DNA of 64,000 nucleotides, from NCBI RefSeq assembly GCF_026210795.1, contig NC_089443.1, positions 1,488,001 to 1,552,000 of the forward strand, written 5' to 3'. A program made the position numbers and the translations under genes. Shown one piece after another: positions 36,807-48,932 of this stretch; the first letter of the stretch is position 1; every line of letters begins with the position of its first letter. The notes below the pieces were generated by a model. It saw only the letters and a list, made by a program, of their open reading frames with translations, made no database searches and was not told the DNA's origin. This DNA is from Rhizophagus irregularis. Lineage: Eukaryota > Glomeromycota > Glomeromycetes > Glomerales > Glomeraceae.

Positions 36807-39245
36807 TCTTTCATATATATAAAATAAGTAAAAAAATAAAATAAAATAAAATAAAAAAGCCTAAGCTCAAAAAAAATGGTGCCTTTTTTTTATTAAAACT
36901 AAAAATTAAATCTCTTTTTTTTTTTCTTTTTAAATTTTTTCTTTTTTCTTTTTTTCTTTTTTCTTCTTTCTTTTTTATTTCTTGTTTTTTTGTTTTTTTT
37001 TTTGTTTTTTGTTTGTTTGTCTTTTTCCTCGAACTCTTTCTTTTTGAGGTAACGTTAAATTGAGAACGACTACAATTTCGAAATCGTTTTTTTTTTTAAA
37101 AAAAAAAAAGAGTATATAAAACTAAAATAACATAAATACGAAAAAAAAATATTTTAAAAATAGTTCGTTAATTTTCCCATTAAATATACAAAATGCTATT
37201 ACATTTTATTTTAATAAATTCATAAAAAAAAAGTGATCGCGCTAAATTCAATTTTTTTTTTACTAAAAGACAAAAGATAAAGAACCAGGATATTCTAATC
37301 AAACAAAAATAAATAAATATTTTTTTAATGAAAGAGAAAAAATTGAATTAGCGCTAAAAAAAAAAAGAGGGAATCGAAAAATTCAATACTAAATATAAGG
37401 GGTGAGGGAGGAAAAAAGAAATCACAAATGTGTAACGTTTTTATTTAAAACAGATCTAATACATAATCGTAAGACTTTCCCAAAATTAATTTATACAGTA
37501 ATTTTTTTAAGTATGGTAAATAGTCAATAATTATATAAAAAAGGTAAACGAATAATATCATTAATAAAAAATAAACCCCCAATCGAAATTAGATTATAAC
37601 TGACTATATAAATTGTAATATTTGTTGTGTTGTTTGTTATGCGTACAAATGTAAAACACGCGATTACACAAATAGTAGTAAATTAATTAATTAAGCAAAA
37701 GATTTATTGGATGGACCCATTTAAAATTTAAACGTTAATCATCTCTAATTAAAAGGATTTTTATAAATAATTGAAAATATATTTATAATGAGTTTTGGAA
37801 TTATTAAAAGAAAATTAATGAAATATATGAAAAGAACTAAAAAGAAATGAAAAAAAATTAAAAAAAAATGAAAAAATATAAAAATAATATAAAAATAATA
37901 GAAAAATAATAAAAACAATAAATAATAAAGCCAATATAACAAATATCACCATGAAAAAAAATTCGTAAATTTAGCTCCTGCATCACATTAAAAATAAAAG
38001 TGGGGATCATTGCATTGATATGTAAAAATTGTACCACACACGAGACATCAAGCACATTATATATCATAAATTCTATAAATAATCAATTTTTTTCGGAATG
38101 ATAATGATTCATTTATTTTTCTGATGTGTAGAAATTTCGTTCGATTCGTTATAAAAAAGTTTTCATTGAAGTGAATCATCGGACTATCATATCCGGTATC
38201 AGCAGCTTATTAACATAATGATAATAATTATTTATCTTAAAACGGAAGTAGTTAATTAGTTAAAGTTTAGATTATATGTTGTGTAATGATGTTAAATGTC
38301 TCGTTAAATTTGAAGTATTTAAATTTCACTAATTTCATTTTAGAAAATAATTATATATTTAAGATATCCTTTCTATTATTATAATGTCTTATTAATCCTT
38401 ATCCCCTCTCTCTCATTATAATAATAATTATAATAATTATTCCTGATTTCTAGTTTGTATCACGAAATTCAGCGTAGTGAAAACTAATAATATAAACAAT
38501 GCAACGAAAATAAATAAATTTTTACCTTTTTAGAGATTTTCCGTTCAATTTTTCAAAATAACGATAACCTGTTTTGGAAGCGTTCAAACAAAGAAAAAAA
38601 AATTATTGTTTCAAATTTTTCTTATTTTGGCCAAAAATTATAACAATAAAAAATAAATCTTAAATTTTTTTTTAACGGATGCTTTTTTGATGGTTTTAAA
38701 TTTTTAAGAGATGGTTTCACCCTTAAAATATTTCCCAATAAGTTGGTTAATTGGGATTATCATGTATCAAATTAATATATCGGGTGATTTCCTTGACGTC
38801 AATTATGACGGTTTATCTATTATTATAAGTTGGGCTAATTAAATTTAAATAACGATTACTTAAAAAAGTAATTTGATGACCGGAAATAACAAGCTTTTTT
38901 TGGTTTTTAAATCTACGCAGTAAAAAAAAAGAATAAATAAACAATGCATAGGTAAAAGCAGATGAACTCTTATTTATATTATTATTATTTAAACAAATCA
39001 TATATTTCAAGCAAATAAATAAAACCCCGATTCGGGATGGGAAAAAAGTTGGACCGCAACTTTATTTTTGATCCTAGTATTATCCTAGTAAGGAAATCCA
39101 GAATTACAATACTAATTCTGGTTGGAACTAAAAAATGTGTCGTTTACTATTTATGTTATGGTGATCAATTATGGGCCGAGATTATCCCGCTTTTCCATCT
39201 TTCATTCTCATTTAGTTCTTTTATTGTAACGGTTTTGTCATTAAA
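36807..39245. other. Intergenic, extremely AT-rich
   Basis: Promoter side of the minus-strand membrane protein (CT/T-rich tract 36880-37030 on the plus strand) and upstream region of the second P450. The short frames at 37745-38067 and 38813-39010 are homopolymer artefacts. No gene or RNA is recognisable. Confidence 0.6.
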
Positions 39246-41637
39246 ATGTTTCAAATAATTATATTAGCTTTTTTAGCTTATTTAGTTTGGAGAATCCTTA
39301 GATTTTTTAAGAATTTAAAAGTACCTGAGGGAATTAAAAATATACCAACATTCAGTTATTTAGATCTTCTTTTTCATATATTCACTAAAGGTGGACCAGA
39401 TAAGCGTTGGGAATATACACGTCGTGCTTTAGAAAAAGATGGGATTGGAAGGGTAATATTTCTTTATACGTTTTATTTATTTTTTTTTTATCATATAAAG
39501 TATATAAAGTGAAATTTTTTAAGAAAAAATCTTTTTATTTAGTTTTGGTTCAATAAAGAATGGGTTCTCTTGGTAACAGATTTAGATTTGGCTAAAGATA
39601 TAGTTACTAAATCAGGTTAGAAATCCTGTTAGTTGATTTGAATTATAATTTAATTTATTTGATTTTTAACATTATTTTTACGAATTTAGATTTGTATGCT
39701 AAGGCTACGTTAGAAGAATCATTTCCTGGATCTTTATTGAGTAAATTTTATGGTACAAATGTAGTAATGTCTAACGGTGATGTTAGTATTCTTTCTGAAT
39801 ATATCAATTCTTACGTGATCGGAATGATTTTTCTGAAGCTAATTAATTGATATTTGATTATATAGGTTTGGAGACGTCATCGGTATTTTTTTCAATTGTT
39901 TCATTTGTTTAATTGGAATTTATTAATTAATTCTCTTTATATATATATATTTATTTATTTATTTAGTCGTATTGCAAATCCTGCTTTTAAAAATTTACCA
40001 AAACATGTGTTTGTTGAATCTACTTTAAAGTTATTGACCGTTATGGAAAAGTTTGATAATCAACCTATAGAGGTCAAAAATCTCATGCATAGATTAACTT
40101 TGGATGTTCTTGGAAAAGCCGCCTTTGGTTTCGATTTTAATGTATGATACAATCAATTTACTTATTTTATAATTAATTAATTAATATTTATTAATTTTTT
40201 CAAACTTAGAATCTTGAGGATCCAGAAAACGTTTATGTTACTGCTTATAACGAAGTGATTGAAGAATTGAGCAAACCATTATATTTACTTTTACCATTTC
40301 TTAATTATTTTCCACGTTTTGAAGCACGTAAAAAATTAGCAAAACTTAATAATTTATATGATGGAATAGTTGAGAACAAACGTAAATCGATGCAATTAGG
40401 AGAGTTGGATGAAAAGATAAATAATAATTCCGCAGATTTGTTAGAGTATATGATAAATGCTTGCAATGATCCAGAAAATCAAACTTTGACAAACGAAGAA
40501 TTAAGAGTAAGGTTCAAAAATTTTGAAAAAATTTATATTTTAATTATCAATTAACTGAATTATATTTTTTTATAGTATAATATTGCAATTTTTATGTTGG
40601 CTGGTCACGATACTAGTAAGAAAAATTAATTCATGTATTTATTGTTTGTTTTGTTTATTATATTTATTGTCCGGAGCGTTAGTGAAGGACTATTTAATAT
40701 AAAAATCCTTTATTAATGAAATTAGCCGCGAACGCTTTAACAACTATTTTATATCTTTTGGCCGTTCATAAGGTATTATTAAATTTTAAGAATTTCATTA
40801 TAATAGTTTTTTCTTTTTATTAATATAATAATCTTTATTTTTTTTCTTTATTGAATTAGGATGCACAAAGTAAAGTTCGTGAAGAAATATTACGTGTTCT
40901 TGGTGATGATTTAACACCAAGTATGGAACAACAAAAAGAATTAAAATATATGAATATGGTCATAAATGAAAATTTAAGATTATATCCTCCAGTATGTGCT
41001 ATTTGACTTCTTTAACGTTCAATCGTTCAATTTCAATTTCATTCATCAACGTTAATTTTTCTTTTAAATCTATATGATAGATCGCACAATTACCTCGAAG
41101 ATATCCTATACATGATGTTAGATTTCGTGATTATGTAATTCCAGCAAAAACCCCTATGATATTATTCATTTATGGAGTTCATCACTCATCAAAGAATTGG
41201 GAAGATCCTGAAAAATTTATTCCTGAAAGATTTGAGAATGAAAGACATAATAATTATTCCTGGTTAAGTTTTGGTGGTGGTAACAGATCGTAAGTTAAAA
41301 CATTTGAATTATATATAAATTTTTTTTTTTAAAAAAAAAAAATTTAGTAATCTATTTTTTTATCGTTATATTAGATGTTTAGGAACTAATTTCTCGCTTA
41401 TTGAACAAAGAATAATTTTATGCGCTTTATGTAAGTTTATGTTCGTGAACTTAATAGTTTTTAATCATTATTTTACTAAAATTGGATGTTTTTTTTCATA
41501 ATTATATAGTAAGAAAATATGAAGTGTCATTACCAGCAGATAGTATTCATAAGAAAAAATTACAAATTGATCATGCCAATAGTGGGACCATGGGACCACA
41601 TCCAATACCATTAATTTTTAAAAGAAGAACAGAATAG
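39246..41637 (+). CDS. Cytochrome P450 monooxygenase (12 exons, 490 aa)
   Basis: Second complete P450, from a different subfamily than the one at 5042. Exons: 39246-39452, 39543-39615, 39690-39781, 39866-39882, 39967-40141, 40210-40506, 40576-40615, 40726-40772, 40860-40991, 41081-41289, 41375-41430, 41510-41637; phases close exactly. N-terminal anchor (residues 2-20), C-helix VWRRHR split over exon 4 (17 nt) and exon 5, I-helix AGHDTT (296-301), K-helix ENLR (353-356), PERF-type motif and haem loop FGGGNRSCLG with Cys 431. Twelve exons against seven in the other gene points to distinct origins. Expected ER-membrane oxidation of a hydrophobic substrate; specificity unknown. A truncated relative of its last three exons lies at 50905-51326. 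Confidence 0.92.
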
Positions 41638-44408
41638 TATTTTATTTAATGATCATTTGTTTAGGTTTTGTAATATTTTTTTGTAAAAAAAAAAGATCTA
41701 AATTATATAATAAATCGATTTTTGTACAAAGTTAATTATAGGTCATCTGATTATAAGATATATAAGATATATAAGATATGTTTTTTTAATATAAAAACTT
41801 TGGATTTGTTTTTGAGTTTGATAATTTAGTTTCTAGAATTCGTTGTTTGACCTTATCCAAGATATAGCTTGGGCTTCATTGCCTTGAAAATTCGCTCAAA
41901 ATAATCCATACCCAATGCAACTTGAAGACAATTCTATGGCGTAGCTATAATATCATGATTATCTAAATGTAATGCTTTCGTAGGCAGATTTCATCAGTTT
42001 GGTGCAAATCACCAGTCACGTGATTATAAATAAGTGTTGATTCGATGCACAGATCAAAGCGAAACCTCTTCTCAACTTTATATGTAGACATTTTCTATTG
42101 TGAATTAAAGAGTCCTGAACGATCAGATTTCGTGATGCGATTGTATTTCTCCAAAGATTGGTTTCAAAATCGATCTTAGACTCGCTGCAAATAATTATAT
42201 AAAAAGGTGAGATACGCTCGCGTGTGGACGGTATCGGGACTTCTCGCCGAAATCCATTTCTCCGAAGGGATGTTTCGCTGAAGGGACATTTCACCAAAAT
42301 ACCATTTCACCGAAACCCCATCTCACCGAATTACATTTTGTCGGCCCATTTCACCGAATGGACATTTGTTGAAAATTATTTATTTCATTAGATTATTTTA
42401 TTGTTTTTATACTAAATACAAAAAGGAATCTTTATCTAGAAGAATGTTTGAATTAGATGAAATTTATCTCATTGTTGTTTATTATATATACACTTGTTTT
42501 CGTAAGTTACTGTTCGAAAAAAGGCTGTCCGAAAAAAGGCTGTCAATAAAAATAGTATAAATCCGAAATATCTTATCACCACCAGGATAATTGAAATTTG
42601 ACTCACAAGTCTCTGTCAAAGAATTATTCTCACTTTTTGTAGTTAACATCCTGAAAAGGACCTGCTTCAATTTTACAAGCTCCACAAATCCGGACCTAAA
42701 AAATGGTAATTTGCCCATATGAAACTAATCTGTTAAAGGACCTTAGTAACGTTAATATTTTTTTACCTTGCTACAGCATTTACAACTAGATTCGTGAAAT
42801 GAAACTTTCTTAAACAAAGAAGATATGAATAGAACCCGCTTGATTAAGTTAATTGGAAATCGACTAAAAGCATCTCAGGTGTTCCAGATGTTACAATTTC
42901 TTTTTTATTCTTTTTTGCAATAATGTAGGTTTTTTTTACTAGTCTTTCATACAGTGACTGTCAATACATCGCCGAAGTGAAAGAAAATAATGATCATTTG
43001 TCGATTTGCTGTATATATGTATATATTCCTATTTTGTTAGTAGTTGCGGAAAATAAATATGAAGTAAGGCAACCGTGACCTTGAGTCACAATCTCGTTGT
43101 TAGGCAAAATATAATCTTGTACTATTCCAAGACGCAATGTGACAATATAAGTCAATTTGATTGAATACATTTTGCGCAACGTTGTAACAGTGCTGTAACT
43201 AACTCGTGCCTGATCAATTCATAATGCCAGCCAAGGTTCCTGGCTAAAGATATGTGCAACTGTAAACAATTGCCACGCTCTTGTACACCACACATTAGTT
43301 AAATAAATCAACAATTTTTCTACGGACACAATAAATCATTATATGCACTTTAATTATAGTGTTTTTTCCCACTGTAGTTGATTAGGCGTTTTCGTTTCAC
43401 AATGAAATGATTGCGTCATTAACAAGGGTTCATGATATTATCAAGGTATTACATAGTTGCCTTGAGAGGGCATTAGTGAACTGGGCGAAGCACACTTCGT
43501 AATGTGGATCGAAAATCAAAAATAAATATGGCTAGATGTACATGTACAATGCCTGGAGGGTACTATCACTTCATGCAATCGATATAATGGACAAAGCGTG
43601 TTGCAAAATAATTTAGTGAACCTTGCTATCTCTGAAAGAGAGGCTACTAGTAACTTGGATCATTAAAACGGATAACGTTAGCTCCTTATTCATTACATGG
43701 CATCATTGGAAAGAAAGGTGTTACATTTCAACAAAAACTCTCGTGCGAATCTTATTCCGTTAATTCGTATATTGTCGAAATCAATTGGCCTTAGATAAGC
43801 ATTTCCCGAAGCTTTAATTGCGAAATTTCTAATGGAATCACTTTACTGATATTTCCATTGTCAATTTTTATACTAAATAATAACTTTTTATATAGCCAAT
43901 AAGAAACTTTATTATAAACATTTTTTTCAATTATCGTATTAAATATCAACTCTGTAATAGTACCATCGCTAATGATGATAATTTACTTTATTCCCATATA
44001 TAAGAAAATGCGTATTTATTGCTTTATTAAAAAACTTCTGATTGTTTAAAGTTCTATACGCTCTGTATCGGGCGCTTAAATATTTTCATCTTTATTTCTT
44101 CAAAACTCTACAAGAAATTTTCTTCGGTTCTCAGAAATTCTTAAGAATTTTTTACACGTTTTGTCCTTGGATAATCTATATTAAATATGCGTGGAGCGAC
44201 ATAACGCTTATAGTACAATTACGTAAAAAAAAATACTGCTACATCCGTTGGGATTCCATTTTTTCTACACATCATGGACGAAGTAATATAAAAAATTTCA
44301 AAATAATGCTTCTATATTTTAGGGGTTGTTTCAAAAATTTTAAACTACACATCTTTGTTTTTAATAATCCAGATTTTAATGAAATTTATATCATTAAAAG
44401 ACTAGTAT
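41638..44408. other. Intergenic, no gene recognised
   Basis: Less extreme AT content than elsewhere, but no supportable gene. It holds the CATTTCACCGAA repeat (42232-42370) and an adjacent duplicated CTGTYCGAAAAAAGG (about 42509-42541). The 160-codon plus-strand frame ending at 44524 is partly antisense to the membrane protein and lacks any domain. Confidence 0.5.
42232..42370. repeat. Degenerate CATTTCACCGAA tandem repeat
   Basis: Eight or nine irregular units of 13-18 bp built on CATTTCACCGAA, with variants CATTTCTCCGAA and CATCTCACCGAA and linkers such as GGGA or ACC. Confidence 0.85.
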
Positions 44409-45416
44409 TCAACAGTTCTCCGGCCATTTATAGTTGCGAAGGACATAAAAGACAATATATAGCATACCGAATGGTACATTATCAACTATCGATATTTGGA
44501 CGTTTTTTTCAGCATAATTTATAACTCTTGAGAAGTAAATCAGGTTTAATGCCAATATTAATTTCATCCAATAATAGTCATTACCAGAAAAGAGCGACAT
44601 GTTTAACATTTGGACTATTGGTGTCCAAATGAAAGTTAATGTTATATCTAATTTCCTTAAAATAGGTTCTACTCTAACCAAAAGATAAAAAAAAAGATCA
44701 AGATTAGGTTCGAATTTACTAGAAAAAAGGTCTAATATCTTTCTTAAAATAAATAATATGCCCAAACATATGTAAGGAAGCAGTAAAACTGATCCCAAGA
44801 TTCCGGTTACTGCATGTAAATAGATGAAAACATACGTGAAATTATTCTCAGAGATACTTTTGGTATAAAATATGAAACAAATGTCAGAAATAACATGACT
44901 AAAATCAATAAAAAGACCTAAAAGTCCAAGTTCTATTCCCCAATCATTTAATACTATGTCGCTATAGCTAATAATATAATGGCTTATGATTGTAAAGAAA
45001 ACAAAGCCAGCTGTAACTCCAAAAAGGATTGGAATCCAGATGGGTATTGCGAATTCCTTATGATGTTTATAAAGCACTATACATGGCAATACAAAAAGGG
45101 ATAATAAAAAAAGAAAGTCATCGAAAGCTCGTTTAATTTTAACATGGGATAGTCCTTGTCTAATTTTATTGAGTATGGGTAGTTTTTGTCTACTTTTATT
45201 GTTTGCTTCTAATTCACTTTCTGACTCTCTATTAGCTTCTGATTTTTTTTCATCTTTTGTTTCTTTCGTGTCATATAAAAAAATTATAAGCGTAGGAACA
45301 AGCGTACTAATTATTAGGTCGAAAACGTCTTGTTTAGGATCATAATCCTCAGCAAAAGCTGAACCAAAGGATGATAAGAGAATAATTCCAAAGAGAAGAC
45401 ATTTTAAATGAAGCAT
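44409..45416 (-). CDS. Multi-pass membrane protein with signal peptide (335 aa, single exon)
   Basis: Starts MLHLKCLLFGIILLSSFGSAFAED, a clear signal peptide with cleavage near SAFA/ED. A first hydrophobic segment (about residues 32-48) is followed by a charged linker of about 55 residues rich in Lys, Glu and Ser, then about six further hydrophobic segments (around residues 97-117, 124-148, 160-185, 193-226, 258-275, 283-298). No catalytic motif is visible. I do not recognise the family; uncharacterised multi-pass proteins of this shape are common in this lineage, which is my recollection and not shown by the sequence. Intronless, unlike its neighbours. Confidence 0.65.
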   Translation of the reverse strand: MLHLKCLLFGIILLSSFGSAFAEDYDPKQDVFDLIISTLVPTLIIFLYDTKETKDEKKSEANRESESELEANNKSRQKLPILNKIRQGLSHVKIKRAFDDFLFLLSLFVLPCIVLYKHHKEFAIPIWIPILFGVTAGFVFFTIISHYIISYSDIVLNDWGIELGLLGLFIDFSHVISDICFIFYTKSISENNFTYVFIYLHAVTGILGSVLLLPYICLGILFILRKILDLFSSKFEPNLDLFFYLLVRVEPILRKLDITLTFIWTPIVQMLNMSLFSGNDYYWMKLILALNLIYFSRVINYAEKNVQISIVDNVPFGMLYIVFYVLRNYKWPENC

Positions 45417-46241
45417 TTTGTTGGATATTGTAACAGGTAGTAAAGTTATTTATATATGTTGTGCATCATAATACTAAGACCTGATTGAGTGATCATCGCA
45501 TGCAACCAGTTAATAGGATTAATCTTTTATATTTCCAAAAACAACGGTGCAAATAACTATTTTTTTTAGGTGAAAAAGATTCTAACCTGCATACAATAAG
45601 ACCTACTAGTGATTATTTAGTAATCCTCAATAAATACTCTGGCGTGCAGCATGCTATCGAATAATAGAACCAAATTTGTTTCAGTAAACGAACAAATTCA
45701 CAATAAAGATCCTAACCCGCATAACCATAGATTATTATGATGTGTAGAGATTGGCTATCACTGTTTATATTTATCTGAGGGACAGTTTTTTCGGCGAAAT
45801 CTGTCACCGGCAATTTTCACGTGTTAGTGCATAGTGCCGTAACCGCTGGGATAGTTATATGTCTTGAATAATATAAAATAAGGCAACCGCGACAGTAAAC
45901 ATATGTATGGATTTATATCTCGCAGATCTTGTAGTGTATAGTTAAATATCACACACGTACCATACAGATCTACATTGTTTATTACCAAATAAGGAAAGGC
46001 CTAGACCGATCTATTACCACGTATGGTTAGGTGATTATATGTATGCTTTGATTATATCCATACAATCCATACATCAAAATGAACTTATGCTATACTTATT
46101 TTCACCATACATAAGATTAGGATTTGCAAAAAAAAAAATGAAGTATCTTTATTATAAACAAACATTTACAAAGATATGACAATATTTACTCATAAGGAAT
46201 TAAATTTATTTATATAGATTATATAGATATGATAAAAAAAC
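45417..46241. other. Intergenic with a MITE relative
   Basis: Promoter region of the membrane protein at its left edge, plus a diverged copy (45932-46071) of the small MITE found in the first P450. No gene recognised. Confidence 0.55.
45932..46071. mobile_element. Diverged copy of the TAGTGTATG MITE
   Basis: Shares the 5' segment GTAGTGTAT(A)GTTAAATATCAC with the copy at 5594 and the 3' segment CAATCCATACA. The middle differs and the copy is longer. Confidence 0.55.
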
Positions 46242-47220
46242 CTATATAAGATTTTCCAATTCTAGTTTCTCGATCTCTGCTTGGGCTTTGCGATCTGCTG
46301 TACGTCTTTCTGCCAATTTCATCTTACGTTCTTCTATTTCTAGTTTTGAAATTTCTCGTTCACTATCACTTTCATTAATATCAATTCTACTTCTTTTGGC
46401 TTTTGAGGTATTTTCACTTGTGGACGCCTTTCTTTTCCCTTTTTTTCCAGCTTCTCTCTATTAGTTACATCCTGTAATAGTACTTTTTCTAATATAATTA
46501 AAAGAAATTAAATGATTAATTAATAAATACAGTCGGCTCTCGATATAACGAAGTTGGTGGTTTGGCCAATCAGGCCTTCGTTATAAGAAAATTCGTTAAT
46601 AAAATATAGCGAATTTCGATATAATGGGAAAATCTGGTATAACATATGAAACTTTGGTATATTGTGGTATATTATGATTTCTTATGTTATGTACAACGTA
46701 TGTTACACAAAATATCTTCGTTGTATTAAAAAAAGTTCGTTATAAAAAGAAATTCGGTATAAAAAGAGTCATTTTATTATGTACAGTTTATAGACTTACT
46801 TCGTTAAACGGTATACAGCATTTAATTAGTAATATTCGTTATAGCAAATTTTTTTTTTTATATGTTAAAATTGGTACAACACTAAAGATTCGTTATACCA
46901 AATAATTCGTTATATCAAAATTCGCTATAACGAGAGCCGACTGTAAACAAGAATATTATATTGATATTTAATAAATAGCTTACTTTTTAATTCCTTATTA
47001 GAAGTCACCTTTTGACTTCTTTTATTAGTATCTATTGAATTAATATCAATTTTTAGAATAAATGGTTAAATTATATTTATTATTATTATTTACCTTTTCG
47101 TGTCATAGCTTTTGCCTTCCGTTTAATCTCACTTTTGTCCCTTCTAGTATATGGAACCCCAAATTTGTCATTAATTTCAGCTGTCTTAAAAAGTCTTTCA
47201 TCAAGCCGTAAAAAGAATTT
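46242..47220 (-). pseudogene. Lys/Glu-rich coiled-coil gene, probably broken, 5' end unresolved
   Basis: Read on the minus strand: an exon (about 47220-47094) with DERLFKTAEINDKFGVPYTR, an exon 47031-46984 with DTNKRSQKVTSNKELK, then a last exon (46488-46242) ending in ERKMKLAERRTADRKAQAEI and LELENLI. Introns have GTAAAT/GTAAGC donors and TAG acceptors. The last exon only stays open if a run of seven A (about 46440-46446) is one base off, so the gene is either frameshifted or the assembly has a homopolymer error. The C-terminus is a strong coiled coil with a preceding basic KAKRSR cluster, suggesting a nuclear protein. I found no start codon with confidence. A pogo-like MITE occupies the second intron. 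Confidence 0.45.
46530..46943. mobile_element. Tigger/pogo-like MITE (414 bp), TA target site
   Basis: Ends CAGTCGGCTCTCGATATAAC and its reverse complement are nearly perfect over 23 bp, with TA outside both. Internal TTCGTTATA repeats occur throughout. These ends closely resemble the pogo/Tigger terminal type known from many eukaryotes. It sits inside an intron of the Lys/Glu-rich gene. No transposase. Confidence 0.9.
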
Positions 47221-48932
47221 AAAAATTAAATAAATACACAAGTTGAAATATATGTAATTATAGCCGATTTTGAGGCTGATAATAAGAAATGTGATGAGAA
47301 ATAATTATGCGTATAATAGGCGCAGTGAAATTAATTACATGAATCTCATCACATGCCTTAACATCACGCTCCTCAATAAAATTTTCGAGCATCCTTATCC
47401 TGGGCCACGGTCCAGATGCTTATCCTGGACCAGCAAATCTAATTGGATGAGATTGTTTTGTGTAACATTTGTCTTGGAAAAAAAAACAATTCGCGTTTTT
47501 TTTAAAAAAAAAGTTACGAAATGCCTTTTTTTAAAGCATTTAATACTACCGTTTTAAAGTAATATGTTATTTAAATTTTGTATTTTGGTATGCATTTTAT
47601 TAAACTTTATTAATAAATAAGTAAAATTGCATATATAACTTTATAAAAAAGGTCTTTACATTATTTTTTACTGTAATTTTATTATTAAAATTATTTTAAC
47701 GTTAATATCAAAACAAAAGTACAAAGTAATAGTATTATATTAACTTTAAAAGTTTTGTTATAAATGTGTAATTTACAACCTTTTTTGAACAACTTTGCTT
47801 AACCCCAAAACTTAAAAAAAAAACACTTGATTTCCAGAATAATATCAATATATCATAAAACTCTTCAAAAAGAAAATAAAAAACATTTAGTATTATCATA
47901 AAACTACAATAAATACAATTAAAATTAAAATATACAAACTGAAATGAAATATGAAATACTAAGTACTAACATACCACAAAAAAGAATAGAGAAAGAGTGA
48001 AAGATAGGAAGAGTAAGAGATAAAATAAATTATGCTGGAGTTATGTAATAAAAGGGCTGATTAGCCAATCAAAAGTTGACTGGTCCAGAATAAGCATCTG
48101 GACCGGTGGGTCAGGTTAAGGATGGCCAAAATTTTCCGGCAAGCATCTTCACGTGCCGAATTCTTGATACTTGGCGCAGTATCGTACTGGCGATAAAAAA
48201 AAATCGAATTACCTAAGCAACAAATTTCAGGCGGAATGGAATGTTATGAAAATGAGTCGTAGTGGTGAGTATGAATAGGAAATACGTCTGCATTAATTAT
48301 TTTTTTATATCTCATTGCTAATCTTCGAATTCTTCCTATAGAATCGAAATTACTTCCTCTCGGAAAAGTTCTCTTGCGGGGAATAATCTTTTACATAGAC
48401 TATGTGGGTGGGGTGATATAGATATACTAAAATTTTGTAATATGGGTGGGATAAAGTATTTCGAAATCTGAGAAACCTAGTGATAGAAACAAATTAGTTA
48501 TAGATATTTTTCGTAAATGTGAGAACAAAGAAATAACTTGATGCTGGGACTCGCATTAAATGGCCTAGAATCCGCGTACTCCCTCTTTGATAGCATCATA
48601 TGTTTCTCTCTTTTCCTTGTTTCTCTAGTTCAATCACTTTTGAAATTTAAAAAAAAAATCAATAAAGTTTCGCCCATATCGGGTTTATTATTTTTATTTT
48701 TTTTAACATGTATGATGTAACAAAAAATAAGTCATAATGTATTGGGATGATATAATTCGATATAATATATTTCAGGATGAATCTAATCAATTCTTATAAC
48801 CTCATACTTCTAACTTGCAAAACGCGTTCTTAATCAATGAAGTTAGGCGCGCATACATTGATAAAAGTTAATTTTAAATCACGCGCTCATATAGCTTGAT
48901 GAAAGTTAATTTATTGCTACGACAAAATTAAA
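47221..48932. other. Intergenic with one TIR element
   Basis: Contains the 47392-48124 element. The rest shows no gene. The 60-codon frame near 48538-48720 ends in low complexity and is not called. Confidence 0.55.
47392..48124. mobile_element. 733-bp element with ~55-bp inverted ends
   Basis: Left end CATCCTTATCCTGGGCCACG, continuing GTCCAGATGCTTATCCTGG; the right end reads as the reverse complement with few mismatches (GTCCAGATGCTTATTCTGGA shared). The interior is AT-rich with no coding potential. No clear target duplication. Confidence 0.7.

Noticed and set aside
44042..44524. 160-codon plus-strand open frame
   Set aside because: Partly antisense to the multi-pass membrane protein, no domain, no splice partners, and AT-biased composition.
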